64,000 nucleotides of DNA from Acestrorhynchus altus. Lineage: Eukaryota > Chordata > Actinopteri > Characiformes > Acestrorhynchidae. Location of the stretch: NCBI GenBank assembly GCA_034509495.1, contig CM067507.1, positions 9,817,716 to 9,881,715 of the forward strand. Reading direction: 5' to 3'. Positions 20,127 to 31,299 of this stretch are shown here, piece after piece (position 1 is the stretch's first letter; every line of letters starts with the position of its first letter). The notes beneath the pieces are model-generated. The model made no database searches. It was not told where the DNA came from and saw nothing but the letters and a program-made list of their open reading frames with translations. The translations under genes were made by a program, and so were the position numbers.

Positions 20127-21251
20127 ATGCCTCCCTTCACTTGTTTCAAGACCGCTGCTTCCATGGGGCCCCATTTCAGAGAGGAAATCATCGTAACACA
20201 GCCAGACGGTGTGGAAAAGTCTATTGCCATTCATATAGTGCAGCAAGGAATTCATCTAGACTCACTTGGATCTCCCACAGAAAGTGAGTCATATAGAACA
20301 TCAGGATTAATCAATCAGCTTTATTGTCCTACCAACTGCAAATTGGATATTTTAAAGAAAAATGATGATATATATGATGATTTGTCAGTTTTTAAAAGCT
20401 TGACAAGAAGGAATGTTTGCAGCATATGTGAGCAAGAAGAGAAACCAATATGTATTGCAAATGATGCCATGTCTCCAGATGGTTCTTCAGAAAGTTTTGT
20501 GTCAAGCTACAGTAAAGAAGGTTCACCCACAGCTATCCTGACATTCAAAGATCAAGTTCAATTACAACAACAGCAGACAGAAGAATGTGAATGTGTAGAG
20601 GACCCAGACTTTGAACTAAAAATTCTCCAAGATACTGCCATGGTTAACAATAGGAGTGGTTTTAACAAGAAGGTGAGCCAGTACTTGACAGAGGTGGAAA
20701 AGCAGAATAAGTACCTTGAGAATAAGAAGAAATACCGCTTTCACATCATCCCAGATGGAAACTGCCTTTACCGTGCTGTGTCAAAAGCTGTGCACGGGGA
20801 CCAGTCCATGCATAAGGAGCTCAGAGAGCAGACAATTTACCACATTGCTGACCACCTAGACGAATTCAGCTCCATCATTGAAGGTGATGTGGGTGAGTTT
20901 CTGATCAGTGCAGCACAGGATGGTGCCTGGGCCGGCTATCTAGAGCTTCTTGCCATGACTCAAATGCTGAATGTCAATATTTACCTGACCACTGGAGGCA
21001 GTCTCGAAAGCCCTACCGTTTCAACAATGATGCACTATCTGGGAGAAGAAGACTTGGCCAAACCTGCCATCTGGTTAAGTTGGCTGAGCAATGGCCATTA
21101 TGATGTGCTGCTGGACCACTGCCTGCCCAATCCAGAATATAACGACTGGTGCCATCTCACACAGGTTCAGCACAAACGGGATGAGCAACTGGCCAAGTCC
21201 ATGGCAGCTTCCTTGTCCAGAATGTACACTGAGCAAAACAGCCTTCTTTAA
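20127..21251 (+). CDS. otud1: OTU domain-containing deubiquitinase, OTUD1-like
   Basis: This intronless gene encodes 374 residues from ATG 20,127 (A at -3). Upstream in-frame codons lack an ATG. The N-terminal 200 residues are low-complexity and Ser/Gln-rich. The OTU cysteine-protease domain spans about 202-330, with the catalytic loop PDGNCLYRAV (Asp210, Cys213) and the histidine in SNGHYDV (His324). A C-terminal ubiquitin-interacting motif, about 351-367 (RDEQLAKSMAASLSRMY), is the OTUD1 signature. OTUD1 cleaves mainly K63-linked ubiquitin chains and acts in immune and growth signalling; that is family knowledge. Human OTUD1 is longer (481 residues) because of an Ala/Pro-rich N-terminus; the fish form is shorter. 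All catalytic residues are intact, so it should be functional. Confidence 0.93.
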   Translation: MPPFTCFKTAASMGPHFREEIIVTQPDGVEKSIAIHIVQQGIHLDSLGSPTESESYRTSGLINQLYCPTNCKLDILKKNDDIYDDLSVFKSLTRRNVCSICEQEEKPICIANDAMSPDGSSESFVSSYSKEGSPTAILTFKDQVQLQQQQTEECECVEDPDFELKILQDTAMVNNRSGFNKKVSQYLTEVEKQNKYLENKKKYRFHIIPDGNCLYRAVSKAVHGDQSMHKELREQTIYHIADHLDEFSSIIEGDVGEFLISAAQDGAWAGYLELLAMTQMLNVNIYLTTGGSLESPTVSTMMHYLGEEDLAKPAIWLSWLSNGHYDVLLDHCLPNPEYNDWCHLTQVQHKRDEQLAKSMAASLSRMYTEQNSLL

Positions 21252-21911
21252 AACAAACTGACCAGAGACTGTTACAAAAATAGTCTATACTGTACTCTAA
21301 ACTCTTGACTTCATACTGTACTTTTTGTAAATTGATTAATTAATGCTTAATTTATTCTACCCTTATGTGTTTTTTTCTATCAGTGTTTTTAAATGCAGTG
21401 CATTTGATGGGATGTGATATATGGAAACAAAGTTGGGTGGGTTTATGTGGTTTTTCAAGGTTGTTTTTTTGTGGCATCATGCTTAATGCCAGGTGTGATC
21501 TAGTGAGGTTCCAACATTTTACATCTCATGGCCCTCCTGTTTAAATTTAAAAAGCATAACAGCCCACAAAAAATGTATGTGCTGATGTTTGCGGCTGTGT
21601 TTTGTCAAACTGATACTATTCAATTTGACTTGTGGCAGTTCTGTGATATGATTTGTGTGTTTCTATTAATTAGGGGTCTTATTACAGAAGATGCTGAAAT
21701 CTGTTTTTTAGTGTTTTTTTTTTTGTTGTTGATTTTTGTTTTTACAAAAAAAGCTACAAAATGTCAATCAGTCCATCTGGGTGGAGCATCTAATAACTCA
21801 GCCTCACTTTGTTCAGTTGGGATGAAATTTGAGATTTACATACATCATATGACTTTGAGAAACTATTCCAAGTTTGGTGTAATTACCCTAATGGGATTTG
21901 CAACCCTTTAA
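21252..21911 (+). other. Likely 3' UTR and downstream flank of otud1
   Basis: It is AT-rich with no clear AATAAA close to the stop, so the polyadenylation site is not placed. The stretch 21,575-21,685 resembles 17,440-17,545 beside the gag-like fragment, so a dispersed repeat has entered here. Confidence 0.4.
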
Positions 21912-24900
21912 ATGGATGAAGCAGAGTGCACAGGCGTAAGTCATATGGTCATGAAGCTTTGTCAACTGGTAATCCCTCCCACTATTCAGGCACTCAAGCT
22001 CAGTCTGATTGGCCTGATGGTGGCACTATATTGAAGTGTTGAACTTCAAAAATCAATATCTCCCAGAAGCAAAATTGTTTTTTTTACTTTGAGTACTTAC
22101 CTCATGCCCTACCAAAAAGCCTCAAAAACCATATAGCTCTGCACACTTAGATTTTGATCTTATTTGCATAATATACAAATGCACACAAACTTTTGAGTGC
22201 ATAATAGAACAATAATTGCCCAATCTGCATACATCTTGTGTCAAACTAAGAACCTGGCATTTAAAAAATTATTAATCATTTTAAAAAATATTGGAATTTC
22301 AACAATGTTTTGAATCCAGGCCCTGCCTAAATGTATGGGTGGAGCACATTTTGCAAAAGACACACATATAAACATTTTTCTTTTTCTTTCTTCTTCTTTT
22401 TCCCAATTTTGACAATTAGCGTGTTGTCGAGAAGACACCATAAGCCATACAGATATGAAACTTGAAGGGGTGATATTTTGTACAAAGGTCTCACCATACA
22501 ATGAAAACCACACCAATTGGCTTAATGGTGGTGGTGGAGCATCATTTGGAGTGCTTATCTCTTATACTGTTTAGTTGATACACATAAAGTTGGCATTTGC
22601 TAGTGCACTATAATTAGACTGACAATTATGCAAATACATATTACATTTATTTTTATCATTGTTCTATAAATTTGTATTGTTACCCATTTTGTACTAGTCC
22701 TACAATTTGCATATAACTGTCTCATATCTGATTTTACAACAACAGTTGAAGCATGAATGTAATTATCCAAAAAAAAATTTTTTTTTAACAAAATTGATTC
22801 ACAACAAATTAATAACTCCATCAGCCAGCTCAAATACATTTTGAGCTAATTAGCATAACATGGAAAATCACACATATTATTTTCTTTTGAGTTTTTGCCC
22901 AATCTGCACAAGTTTGGTGTGAAACAAATCAAAAGAACTTGAACTTTAATAAATATCAAAAGATGTTGGAATTCAACATTGTCTGACATGAAAATTAGCT
23001 TGGATATTCTATATGCTGTCCTGGATCAGTATCTTTGAGTATGATTAAAAAATATGGCTGCCACCAGCCAATCAGATTTCAATAGGTACTTAAATGTCTT
23101 AGAATTGCCCAATCACAAACTTCCTTTATACCTACAGGAATGGACTCTCTAATACCAACTGAAATATGACAGTTATTAGCCACTGTTCACATTTTGAAAA
23201 CCTAAAATGAGCATAATGCAACTGTTTAGTTGATGCACATAAGCTAATGCACTATAATGAGACAGACATGTTTAAAAATGTTCACCATTTTCAACAAACT
23301 TCTGACTTGAAAATGACACATTTTGGGTGCACATATTGCAAAAATCACACATATACAGCTCTAACTCTGAAACCTCACAGGCATGTATGATGGGGGTGGG
23401 GGGCCTCAATCAGTCTTTGAGTCTGTTGTTGTGTTCAAAACATGGACACTATCAGCCCATCCAATTTTAGCAGGTACTTAATTGTACACAAACTGCACAT
23501 AATGTGGCTCCTCTCCCAGGAATGGGTCACATACTGACATATTGCTCCCAATTGGCTTAGATTCCACTGATCCAAAGGCTTTAGACCCCTCCAACTGATG
23601 CCTGGCATTAAGCATGATAACAGTAGATTCATGTTTGTCTATTCCAAAGAGTCCTATTTGCAATGCTTCCCTACAGAGTCTAGACTAGCTCTGTGTGAAT
23701 TTGCACATCTATATCACCAATGGGTACAATTTGTAACTTATCAGAATATATTTATAAAATGAGGTGTCCATAAACATTAGCACAAAAAGTGTACCTCTGA
23801 GTAATAATCTATAGCTCCAATCATCGTCAAAGGTGAACTTTTCTGCACCCTAGAAGGTGCCTTAAAAAGCAGCTAACCCCTCCTCCTCCTCTAAGTGTCC
23901 TTTAAGTTACCTTTAACAACTGCATGTACACACTACACATAATGTTGCCTCTGTCCCATGAATGGGTCACATTCTGGGTCTCACTTGTATACAGTGCATA
24001 GACACTATGCTATTTCAAAAACTTAACATATTATTACATATATTATTACATGTTATTACAAAGATATTACATTATTATTACAATTTTCACCAAAATTCCT
24101 TTGTATTGCACTGTGCTGAACAATTATGTGAATACATGTTTATAACAAAATTGCAGTTTTTTGTAATCCAACTATTTGAAGACACTCCTTTTCAAACTGC
24201 TCTCTGGATTTTGATCCAGTCTTTGCAAACTTGGTCAGACAACACTCTGTGGGCTCTCTTGGTAAGTGATTATCAAAAGCATGTTGAATTCTATACTCAG
24301 TGTCAAGTGGATCAATCAATTTATTCCAATTAATGCATTGCATTGCTAGATTGCAATTGCAAGCATTGGTCAGATTGTCTCTAAACTTCCAATAAAATTC
24401 CAATAAATAATTTCTAAACTATTCAGAATAAAAATTTAAATCTGACACTCAAGAATCAACTTCACAGGCTTATTCAGTAACACATTCTGGGGTAGCAATT
24501 CAATTTACCTGTCTTTTTTTGAACTAGTCTTTGGATTTTAAATCCAGAAAAAAATCTAACATTTTTATTCTTGGCCTGACAATTGTTGTGCCATTCAATT
24601 TTTGTGTGTAAATGTAATTAGGGGGCAAAGCAACAAAAAAAATGGCATTTTCTCTGCATCTATACATCATATCATACAGAAATTTTGTCCAGAATACAAG
24701 GGGTTCTATAAGAACAATTAGATATGTTGAAAATTGTGGTTGCCATTAGCCAATAAGTATTCAGCAAGCCTTTTGACAGGCTTAACAAAAATAAATATGA
24801 ATATCAATCATAATGAAACTTGAATGGTGTATATTTGCAACCATTTTTAACAACCAGTCAAATTTCCAATGATTTATCACTGGAGGGCACTGTTTCAAAA

Positions 24901-25400
24901 AGAATATTATTTCATGTCATTATAATATTACAAAATACAAAATTACAATCTTTTTTTCTCTTTTTTTTACAATTTTCACCAAATATCTATTGTATTACAG
25001 TGTGCCAAAAAATGTGCCTATACATGTTTACTTCAAAATGGCACAGTTTTCTTTTTATTGGTGATTCATAACTGTCTTTTTCAAACTAGTGGATTTTAAA
25101 TCCAGAAAAAAATCTGACCTTTTTAATCTTGGCCTGACAACACTCATTGGCCTCTCTTGGTCATAAACATCTTTTTTCTTTTTTTTTTTGCTTAGTGTTG
25201 TGGATCAGTCAATTAATTATTGTGGCATTGTATTGCTAGATTTATTTTGATATAACTCAGAATTGGTCAGATAATATCTAAACTAAATTTGTACAATTTG
25301 GAACTCCAATTTGTATAAGCTCCTTTTAGGGGCACTTTAGCACTCAAAACACTTAAAGATCAATTAAAATGCTATTACAATGTTATTACATGGTTTACAG
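21912..25400. repeat. AT-rich, internally repetitive DNA of unknown class
   Basis: Diverged direct repeats recur. About 22,567-22,630 resembles 23,218-23,270 (TTTAGTTGAT...CACATAA). 23,483-23,540 resembles 23,930-23,985 (ACATAATGT..CCATGAATGGGTCACAT). 24,082-24,300 resembles 24,969-25,190 at a spacing of about 887 bp (ACAATTTTCACCAAA, GGATTT...TCCAG, CTCTCTTGGT). A third copy of the GGATTTTAAATCC block lies at 24,536. No ORF or transposon motif was recognised. It may be an old satellite or a degraded large element. Confidence 0.6.
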
Positions 25401-26030
25401 ATTGGTGCCATGTGACTCATTAATGTCATGCTTATTGACATGAACAACTTTTATACTACATGTTATTTCAAGACTTGTACTGCTTGCCTGGTATTTTGAT
25501 TATTCATTCAAAGACTACATTATACAAAACCTTCTTATACAAAGGTAGAATTGTCAGTCTGTCCAAAACTTGGTAAATGTATTTCAGTAAGATACCTCAT
25601 TAGTGTCTATACTGAATAAAGAGAAATGTTGGGGATGAGAAAAAGAGACGTAAGAATAAGAATAAGGATCTTTTTAAGGGATTGTATTTAGATTAATCCT
25701 ATGATCCAAAGAGGAGGTCTTTGATAAATAAATAAATGAATAAATAAAATAAAACTTCATGAGCCTCTCAGGGGATTTTTCAAATCAATTAAATTCATGA
25801 CCTCTTATATATGTGTGTATATATAAAAAGCAAAAAGCAAAAGGGGGATGTTTGGTTTAATGAGAAGTGAAGAACCTATGAAGATGTTTATGTGAACAAG
25901 CATGGATAAATAAAAATGAACATAAATGAGTCATTGGAGTGAGATAAATTGGAGTCTTTGTGATAATGATACCTGTTTGATGGTGGATGTTTGATGGCTG
26001 GATTTCATGGTGGAGGACTGCAATGGTTTA
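25401..26030. other. Intergenic sequence
   Basis: No supported gene. It contains AATAAA-rich runs (about 25,724-25,750) and a purine run, AAAAGCAAAAGGGGGA, at about 25,835-25,850. That run could be an LTR-element polypurine tract, but no LTR could be defined. Confidence 0.35.
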
Positions 26031-26036
26031 TTTTAA

Positions 26037-26403
26037 TTAGTTACATAAAAAATTAATACTGTGATTATCTGGTGACAGTTGGGTTTTTGGAAAAATATTC
26101 TTGTTGCAGAAATGTAGGTCGGTTAGTGATGCTTGCCACTCTCGCACTGCTTGATCTTTCTTCCGGAAGTTCTGTAGATCAGCCCATGCTGGAGTCAAAT
26201 TTCCAAGAGGTTGGGGTAGTGTAGTGCACAAGTGTCTCCCCATAAGCAGCTCGGAAGGGGAGAAACCATGCACATTTGAAGCCATTCACATTTTCCCTGA
26301 GACACAAAGTCCATTTTGGATGCATGTTATGCAGCTGCAAAGTGCCCTTTTTTGTGACATTTATGGCATTCAGCAACTCTAGCTGGACAATCTGTCCATG
26401 CAT
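26037..26403 (-). pseudogene. Retroelement integrase C-terminal fragment (gypsy type)
   Basis: On minus, the frame beginning near 26,285 reads HGFSPSELLMGRHLCTTLP and then FRKKDQAVREWQASL. This is the conserved end of the integrase core and linker of gypsy elements (PxELLMGRxxRTxLP). The preceding frame (26,403-26,280) carries the end of the core. A similar stretch lies on minus at 30,840-31,010. No protease or RT lies between it and the gag at 26,532, so pol was deleted. Confidence 0.7.
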
Positions 26404-26531
26404 GCTTTTTTACTGCACCACATCTGCCACAGTCTTTTTGGTACTGATGCTGTTTACTTTTTGGACATTTTTTCTGTTGTATTTTTCATACTTTGGGTTT
26501 TGAAACATCTTTTTGTGTCCCACTTTTCCTC

Positions 26532-26978
26532 TTATGGTATCCACATTAATGCCCTTAGCTGTTCCTGTATTATTCGGGCCATGCAGTACAGCTTGTTGCT
26601 TTTTTCACAGTTTTTTGTTAAATCAGGATATAAATGCAGAAGTTCAGACAATCTGTGGTCTCTGATTCCCACAACAGTTCTGTCCCTGATTCTGTCTTCT
26701 TTCGGTGAGCCAAAGTTACACTGCTCTGTGAGCTTATGTACTGCTGTGATAAATGCCTCTGCACTCTCACCATCTTCTTGGCTTCTGAAATTGAACTGGG
26801 CTCTCGCAAATATGACATTGTATCTACCTACACAATATTGCTGAAATGCTTCTAGAGTTGCTAAATGATTCTGGGGTTGTTCCACTTCACTCACTGTTCC
26901 TGTTAAACACTGACTACACTGCCAGCTTCTGACACCAGGTATAACTACGTAGATTATATTCAGCACACACAGAGACAT
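26532..26978 (-). pseudogene. Retroelement gag fragment (gypsy type)
   Basis: About 148 codons. The core FQQYCVGRYNVIFARAQFN, QEDGESAEAFITAVHKLTEQ and RDRTVVGIRDHRLSELL matches the retrotransposon gag / SCAN-like region typical of fish gypsy elements. There is no zinc knuckle. It lies upstream, in element order, of the integrase fragment at 26,037-26,403, so both come from one deleted copy on minus. Confidence 0.75.
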
Positions 26979-27039
26979 GACCCATCAAGTTACTTGCAGC
27001 TTTTAGATTCTTTATTCCCTGCTCTGCTCTCCCGAAGAA

Positions 27040-28080
27040 ACCACAGCCAGCCTGTCTCAACGACTATTGCCCTGTGCCCCTCACATCAGTTGTGGTGAAG
27101 TGCTTTGAAAAGCTGGTCAGGGATTTCATCACTTCATCACAACCAGATTCTCTGGACCCATTACAGTTTGCATATCGCCAGAACCACTCTACAGATTATG
27201 CCATTACACATCTGTTCCATACCACACTGTCACATCTGGACACAGGAATAGTTATGTCAGAATGCTGTTTGTTGACTACAGTTCAGCATTTAACACTTCC
27301 AAAATCACTACCAAGCTGGTAGATCTGAGACTACACCCATCGCTGTGTGACTGAAAGACCACAAGCAGTGCAGGTGGAAAACCATGTCTAACCCACTGTC
27401 ACCCTCAGCTACTCTGTGTTCTATCACCATTACTGTACTCCTTGTACACCCACTACTGTGTGACCACTTCAGGCTCCAACAAAATTGCTAAGTTTGCTGA
27501 TGACACGGTTGTGATGGGCCTGATCTCTGACAACAAGGAGAAGGCCTACCTGGAGGAGACTGTATGCCTGGTGTCTGGGCAACAATCTCCTGCTCAACAT
27601 CAACAAAACCAAGGACCTGTATGTATCAATTGTGCAGCAGTAGAGAGTGTAGAAAGCTTCAAATACCTTTGAGTCCACATCTCGCAAGACCTGACATGGT
27701 CTTGCCATGTCAACATCCTGGCAAAGAAAGCCTCACAGCGTCTCTACTACCTTAGATGCCTTAGGGACTTCAGACTCCCCTTAAAGGTACTTCAGAACTT
27801 CTTCTCCTGCACTACTGAGACCATCCTTATGGGGAACTCTTTTAGAGTTATTTATTTATTTATTCTCAGGAATACCTTTATTTTTATACTTTTATTTTTT
27901 ACCTTGTAAATACAAAGACATATTTATTCTGTTTATCTTCTCCCTACTTTCTCACTTATTTCCTTATTGATCTGTGTGTGCAGAGAGTCGCAAAATAACA
28001 TTTTACTTCAGGTTGAACTGTGTATAACTATGTGTGTGACAAATAAATGAACCTTGAGCCTTGAACCTTGAAATAGTGGT
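27040..28080 (+). pseudogene. LINE (Rex1/CR1-like) RT fragment with heptamer tail
   Basis: On plus: VVVKCFEKLVRDFITSSQPD, LDPLQFAYRQNHSTDYAI, later KIAKFADDTVVMGLISDN with the ADD box, and NNLLLNINKTKDL-type sequence in a shifted frame. The 3' end is CCTTGAGCCTTGAACCTTGA at about 28,050-28,075, a short tandem tail typical of CR1-type LINEs. It has several stops and is dead. Confidence 0.75.
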
Positions 28081-28576
28081 TCACAAACACAAATACACGC
28101 AAACAAAAAAAAAGTATCAGACAAAGTATCACAAATCTATTTTCTACTATTATTTATAAATAGTATATATTTTCTAATAGAAAATGCTATTTTTATTAGC
28201 ATTTTAAGAAATCATGGATGGTATGGAGATCCTCTGACTTATATTAAAAGTTAAAATGGTATGTCTTTGGGCCCAATGAGTAAATTTGGACAAAACATAG
28301 ATAATGGTGTACAATAATTAAGGAATAGGAATAAAGAAGTTAAAGAGAAAAATAAAGGAAAATTTAGAATTTTGTCAGTGAAAAGGGAAGTGAAACATAG
28401 AAAAACTATAATAGAGAGAGACAAAGAGGAAAAAAAAAGATAAAGGATGCTGAGGGAAATTATTAATAATTTGACATTGAGTTTTTTTAGGATTGAGTTA
28501 TTAAGTTTTTGGAAAGAGATGATAATTTTACTAAAAGCTTTTTTTCTCAGCCTGTGTGTGGAATGGCGATTTGTGT

Positions 28577-28620
<44 letters not shown>

Positions 28621-28690
28621 GAGCGCGACCATCTCTATGTTATTATATGTAATTTGTGATGTGTCTATGCTTTAAACCATGCGGCTTATG
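28081..28690. other. AT-rich intergenic sequence with a (GT)n microsatellite
   Basis: No gene is supported. The (GT)n run lies at about 28,571-28,617. Confidence 0.5.
28571..28617. repeat. (GT)n microsatellite
   Basis: More than twenty GT units with few interruptions. Confidence 0.9.
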
Positions 28691-28699
28691 ATGAGGTGT

Positions 28700-28876
28700 G
28701 GAAACACAGTTGGAAACACAGAAGAAGATGTTTATTTTCTCTGAGCACATGCAAGCAGCAGGCACGACGCCCCCTGGCAGGGGGCGCCAGGGAGCGAAGA
28801 AAGTGAAAAAGCTGGAAAGTCAAAGTTGGAAAACAAAGAAGAAGACACTGATTTTCAGTTAGCACATGCAAGAGAA
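28700..28876. repeat. Tandem duplication of about 115 bp with a GC hairpin
   Basis: GTTGGAAA-CACAGAAGAAGA...GCACATGCAAG (about 28,708-28,757) recurs as GTTGGAAAACAAAGAAGAAGA...GCACATGCAAG (about 28,824-28,871). Between the copies a GC-rich inverted repeat, CGCCCCCTGGCAGGGGGCG, starts near 28,768. It could be part of a DNA transposon end, since a pogo-like transposase fragment follows. Confidence 0.6.
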
Positions 28877-28908
28877 TTTTCTTTTAAACCCATACCCCCT
28901 CATCATGG

Positions 28909-29175
28909 AAACCACACAAAGAAGTGCATATAATGCCACATTTAAGTTGAAGGCCATCGATCTGGCAGTACAGGAAGGAAATAGAGCTGCAGCACGAATG
29001 AATCAATGGTTCAGTGCTGGAGACAGCAGCAGGAAGAGCTCATTCAATGCCAAAAGACTAGAAAGGCTTTCAGAGGACATAAAAGCAGATGGACTGAACT
29101 TGAAAATGTTCTTGATGACTGGGTTAACACTGATTTTAATGGAGGACCGTCCTGGTGAAAAAAAGGTGGAATAAC
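28909..29175 (+). pseudogene. Pogo/Tigger-like transposase N-terminus
   Basis: The ORF has an ATG near 28,905 and gives METTQRSAYNATFKLKAID, LAVQEGNRAAARMNQWF and so on. This matches the N-terminal DNA-binding region (helix-turn-helix, CENP-B type) of pogo/Tigger-like transposases. After about residue 30 the match jumps (a deletion), and the frame drifts near VLEDW-like sequence. The DDE catalytic domain is absent. Confidence 0.65.
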
Positions 29176-29199
29176 TGAAAACATGTTAGTTAGAGTTAG

Positions 29200-29440
29200 T
29201 CACATGAAATGATTTTCCAACAGTCTTGAAGGAGTTCCCAGAGGTGGCTCATTGAGAGAATGCTAAGAGTGTGCAAAGCAGTAATCAGATAAAAGGGTGG
29301 CTATTTTGAAGAAACTAGAATATAAAACATGTTTTCAGTTATTTCACCTTTTTTGTTAAGTACATAACTCCACATGTTCATTCATAGTTTTGATGCCTTC
29401 AGTGAGAATCTACAATGTAAATAGTCATGAAAATACACAA
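29200..29440 (+). mobile_element. Internally deleted Tc1-like element
   Basis: It contains TTTCCAACAGTCTTGAAGGA joined directly to CTCATTGAGAGAATGCTAAG, then AAGAGTGTGCAAAGCAGTAA, GGTGGCTATTTTGAAGAA and the outer arm TTTTGTTAAGTACATAACTC. These are the two ends of a common fish Tc1-like element with the whole transposase removed. It is non-autonomous (MITE-like). Confidence 0.65.
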
Positions 29441-30650
29441 TACCATGTTCGAGCATAGGGGTGTCCACAAGTGCACATGGCACAATCTCCGGCCCTATGT
29501 CTTGGACACTCGGGTGAAGAGAGGGGCAGAGCTGTCAACCGATCACTACCTGGTGATGAGTTGGATCCGCTGGAGAGACCTGGCAGGCCAAAACATATTC
29601 TTCGGGTGTGCTGGGAACATCTGGCTGAGCCCCCTGTAAGAGAAGCTTTCAACTCCCACCTCCGGGAGAGTTTCTCACAGCTACCTGGGGAGGCTTGGGA
29701 CATTGAGTTCGAGTGGACCAGGTTCTCGGCCTCCATCGATGACGTGGCCGTCTGGAGCTGTGGGCGTTTTGTCGACGGTGCCTGCCGTGGCGGCAATCCC
29801 CAAGCCCTCTGGTGGACACCAGAAGTAAGGGATGCCGTCAAGCTGAAGAAGAAGATCTATCAGGCCATGTTGGCAAAATCGGGCCTGTTTCTGGTGCATG
29901 TTGGACTCCGGCAGGGCTGCCCTTTGTCACCGGTTCTGTTCATGATCTTTATGGACAGAATTTCTAGGCTCAGCCAGGGGCTGGAGGGTGTCCGGTTTGG
30001 GAACCACAGGATATCATCTCTGCTTTTTGCCTTCATCAGGCACTGGAGCTAGTGTGAAGCGGCTGGGATGCGAATCAGCACCTCCAAATATGAGGCCATG
30101 GTTCTTGACCGGAAGATGGTGGCTTGCCCTCTCCAGATCGATGGAGTTGTCATGCCCCAAGTGGGACGGAGTGTGTGATTGACAAGCGGATCTGTGGTAA
30201 AGAAGGAGCTGAGCCAAAAGGCGAAGCTCTCGATTTATCGGTCAATCTACATTCCTACCCTCACCTATGGTCATGAGCTGTGGGGAATGACTGAAAGGAC
30301 AAGATCGTGGATACAAGCGGCCAAAATGAATTTCCTCTGTAGGGTGGCCAGGCGCTCCCTTAGAGATAAGGTGAGATCCTCGGCTTGGAGTAGAGCCACT
30401 GCTCCTCTACATCGAGAGGAACCAGTTGAGGTGGCTCGGGCATCTTTTTCGGATGCCCCCTGGACGTCTCACTGGGGAGGTGTTCCAGGCACGTCCCACC
30501 GGGGGGAGACCACGGGGTAGACCCAGGACACGCTGGAGGGACTATGTCTCTCGGCTGGCCTGGGAACACCTCGGTGTCCCTCCTGGGGAGCTGGCTGAGG
30601 TGTCGGGGAGAGGGAGGTCTGGGCATCCTGGCCCCGGTTAAGCGGAAAAA
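29441..30650 (+). pseudogene. Non-LTR retrotransposon, clade uncertain, internally deleted
   Basis: The endonuclease end and linker (29,471-29,880) contain RAVNRSLPGDELD (degraded), FNSHLRESFSQLP and WWTPEVRDAVKLKKKIYQAM. The frame then passes directly to RT: HVGLRQGCPLSPVLFMIFMD. The catalytic (A)DD box lies in sequence that is missing after 30,035. The 3' part reads KKELSQKAKLSIYRSIYIP, TLTYGHELW, then HLFRMPPGRLTGEVF and RPRGRPRTRWRDYVSRLAW. GC content is clearly higher than in neighbouring DNA. Several frames are needed to follow it. Confidence 0.75.
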
Positions 30651-30839
30651 GACGATGATGAAGTATTATTGTTGATTTATATTTAGTTTACGTACATTTT
30701 AATCCACTGAAAATTCTAAAATAAAATAAAGGCTTGGCAACAGATTAATGTCATTACATTTAAGTAATTAATGAAACACACACATTGATTTAAATTTTGG
30801 TTAGAATTATACATCTGAGTTTCCTTGTTTCTGTATTTT

Positions 30840-31010
30840 TTTTTTATTAGTTGCATAAGAAATTTAATATTGTGATTATTTGGTGCCAGTTGGGTTCTTA
30901 TAAAAGTATATCATTTTTTAAACTTTCTGAAGAATGTGGCTTTCTCTTATTTGTAGGGGATTTTGTTGCATAGAAATATAGGTCACTTAGTGCTGGACTT
31001 TGCTATTTCA
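30840..31010 (-). pseudogene. Second integrase C-terminal fragment of the gypsy type
   Basis: It matches 26,033-26,130 in the same orientation (words TTGTGATTATTTGGTG, CCAGTTGGGTT and AAATATAGGTC), with about 60 extra bases inside. It is therefore a second copy of the integrase C-terminus on minus, now without a readable frame. Confidence 0.5.
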
Positions 31011-31299
31011 TTTTTTGTTCCTCTGACTTTGATAAATTTATCATATTATAATAACATTATATGCTGATTATATAATAGTAGTAGTGGTTAGCAGTTAGTG
31101 ATAAATAGTGGTTAACAAACACCAATGTTGGTTAATAGTGGTTACCAACAACCTTGTGTCAATTTACAAAGCTGAACAGAAGAACGGGAGGAAAGGAAAG
31201 GAAAAGAAAGAAAAACAAAATGAAAAGAGACAAGTAGAGCATGACATTCTTCAGTTTAAAATGAGGGACAGAAACTAATTAAAGCCACAAAAGAGAGTC

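Noticed and set aside
20018..20230. Minus-strand ORF over the otud1 start
   Set aside because: Antisense shadow of the otud1 coding region.
28447..28659. ORF running through the (GT)n repeat
   Set aside because: Its Val/Cys run is the microsatellite itself.
30840..31010. TTTGGTGCCAGTTGGG as a tRNA primer-binding site after an LTR
   Set aside because: The same sequence at 26,033-26,130 is the C-terminus of an integrase on minus, so the match to a primer-binding site is coincidental.
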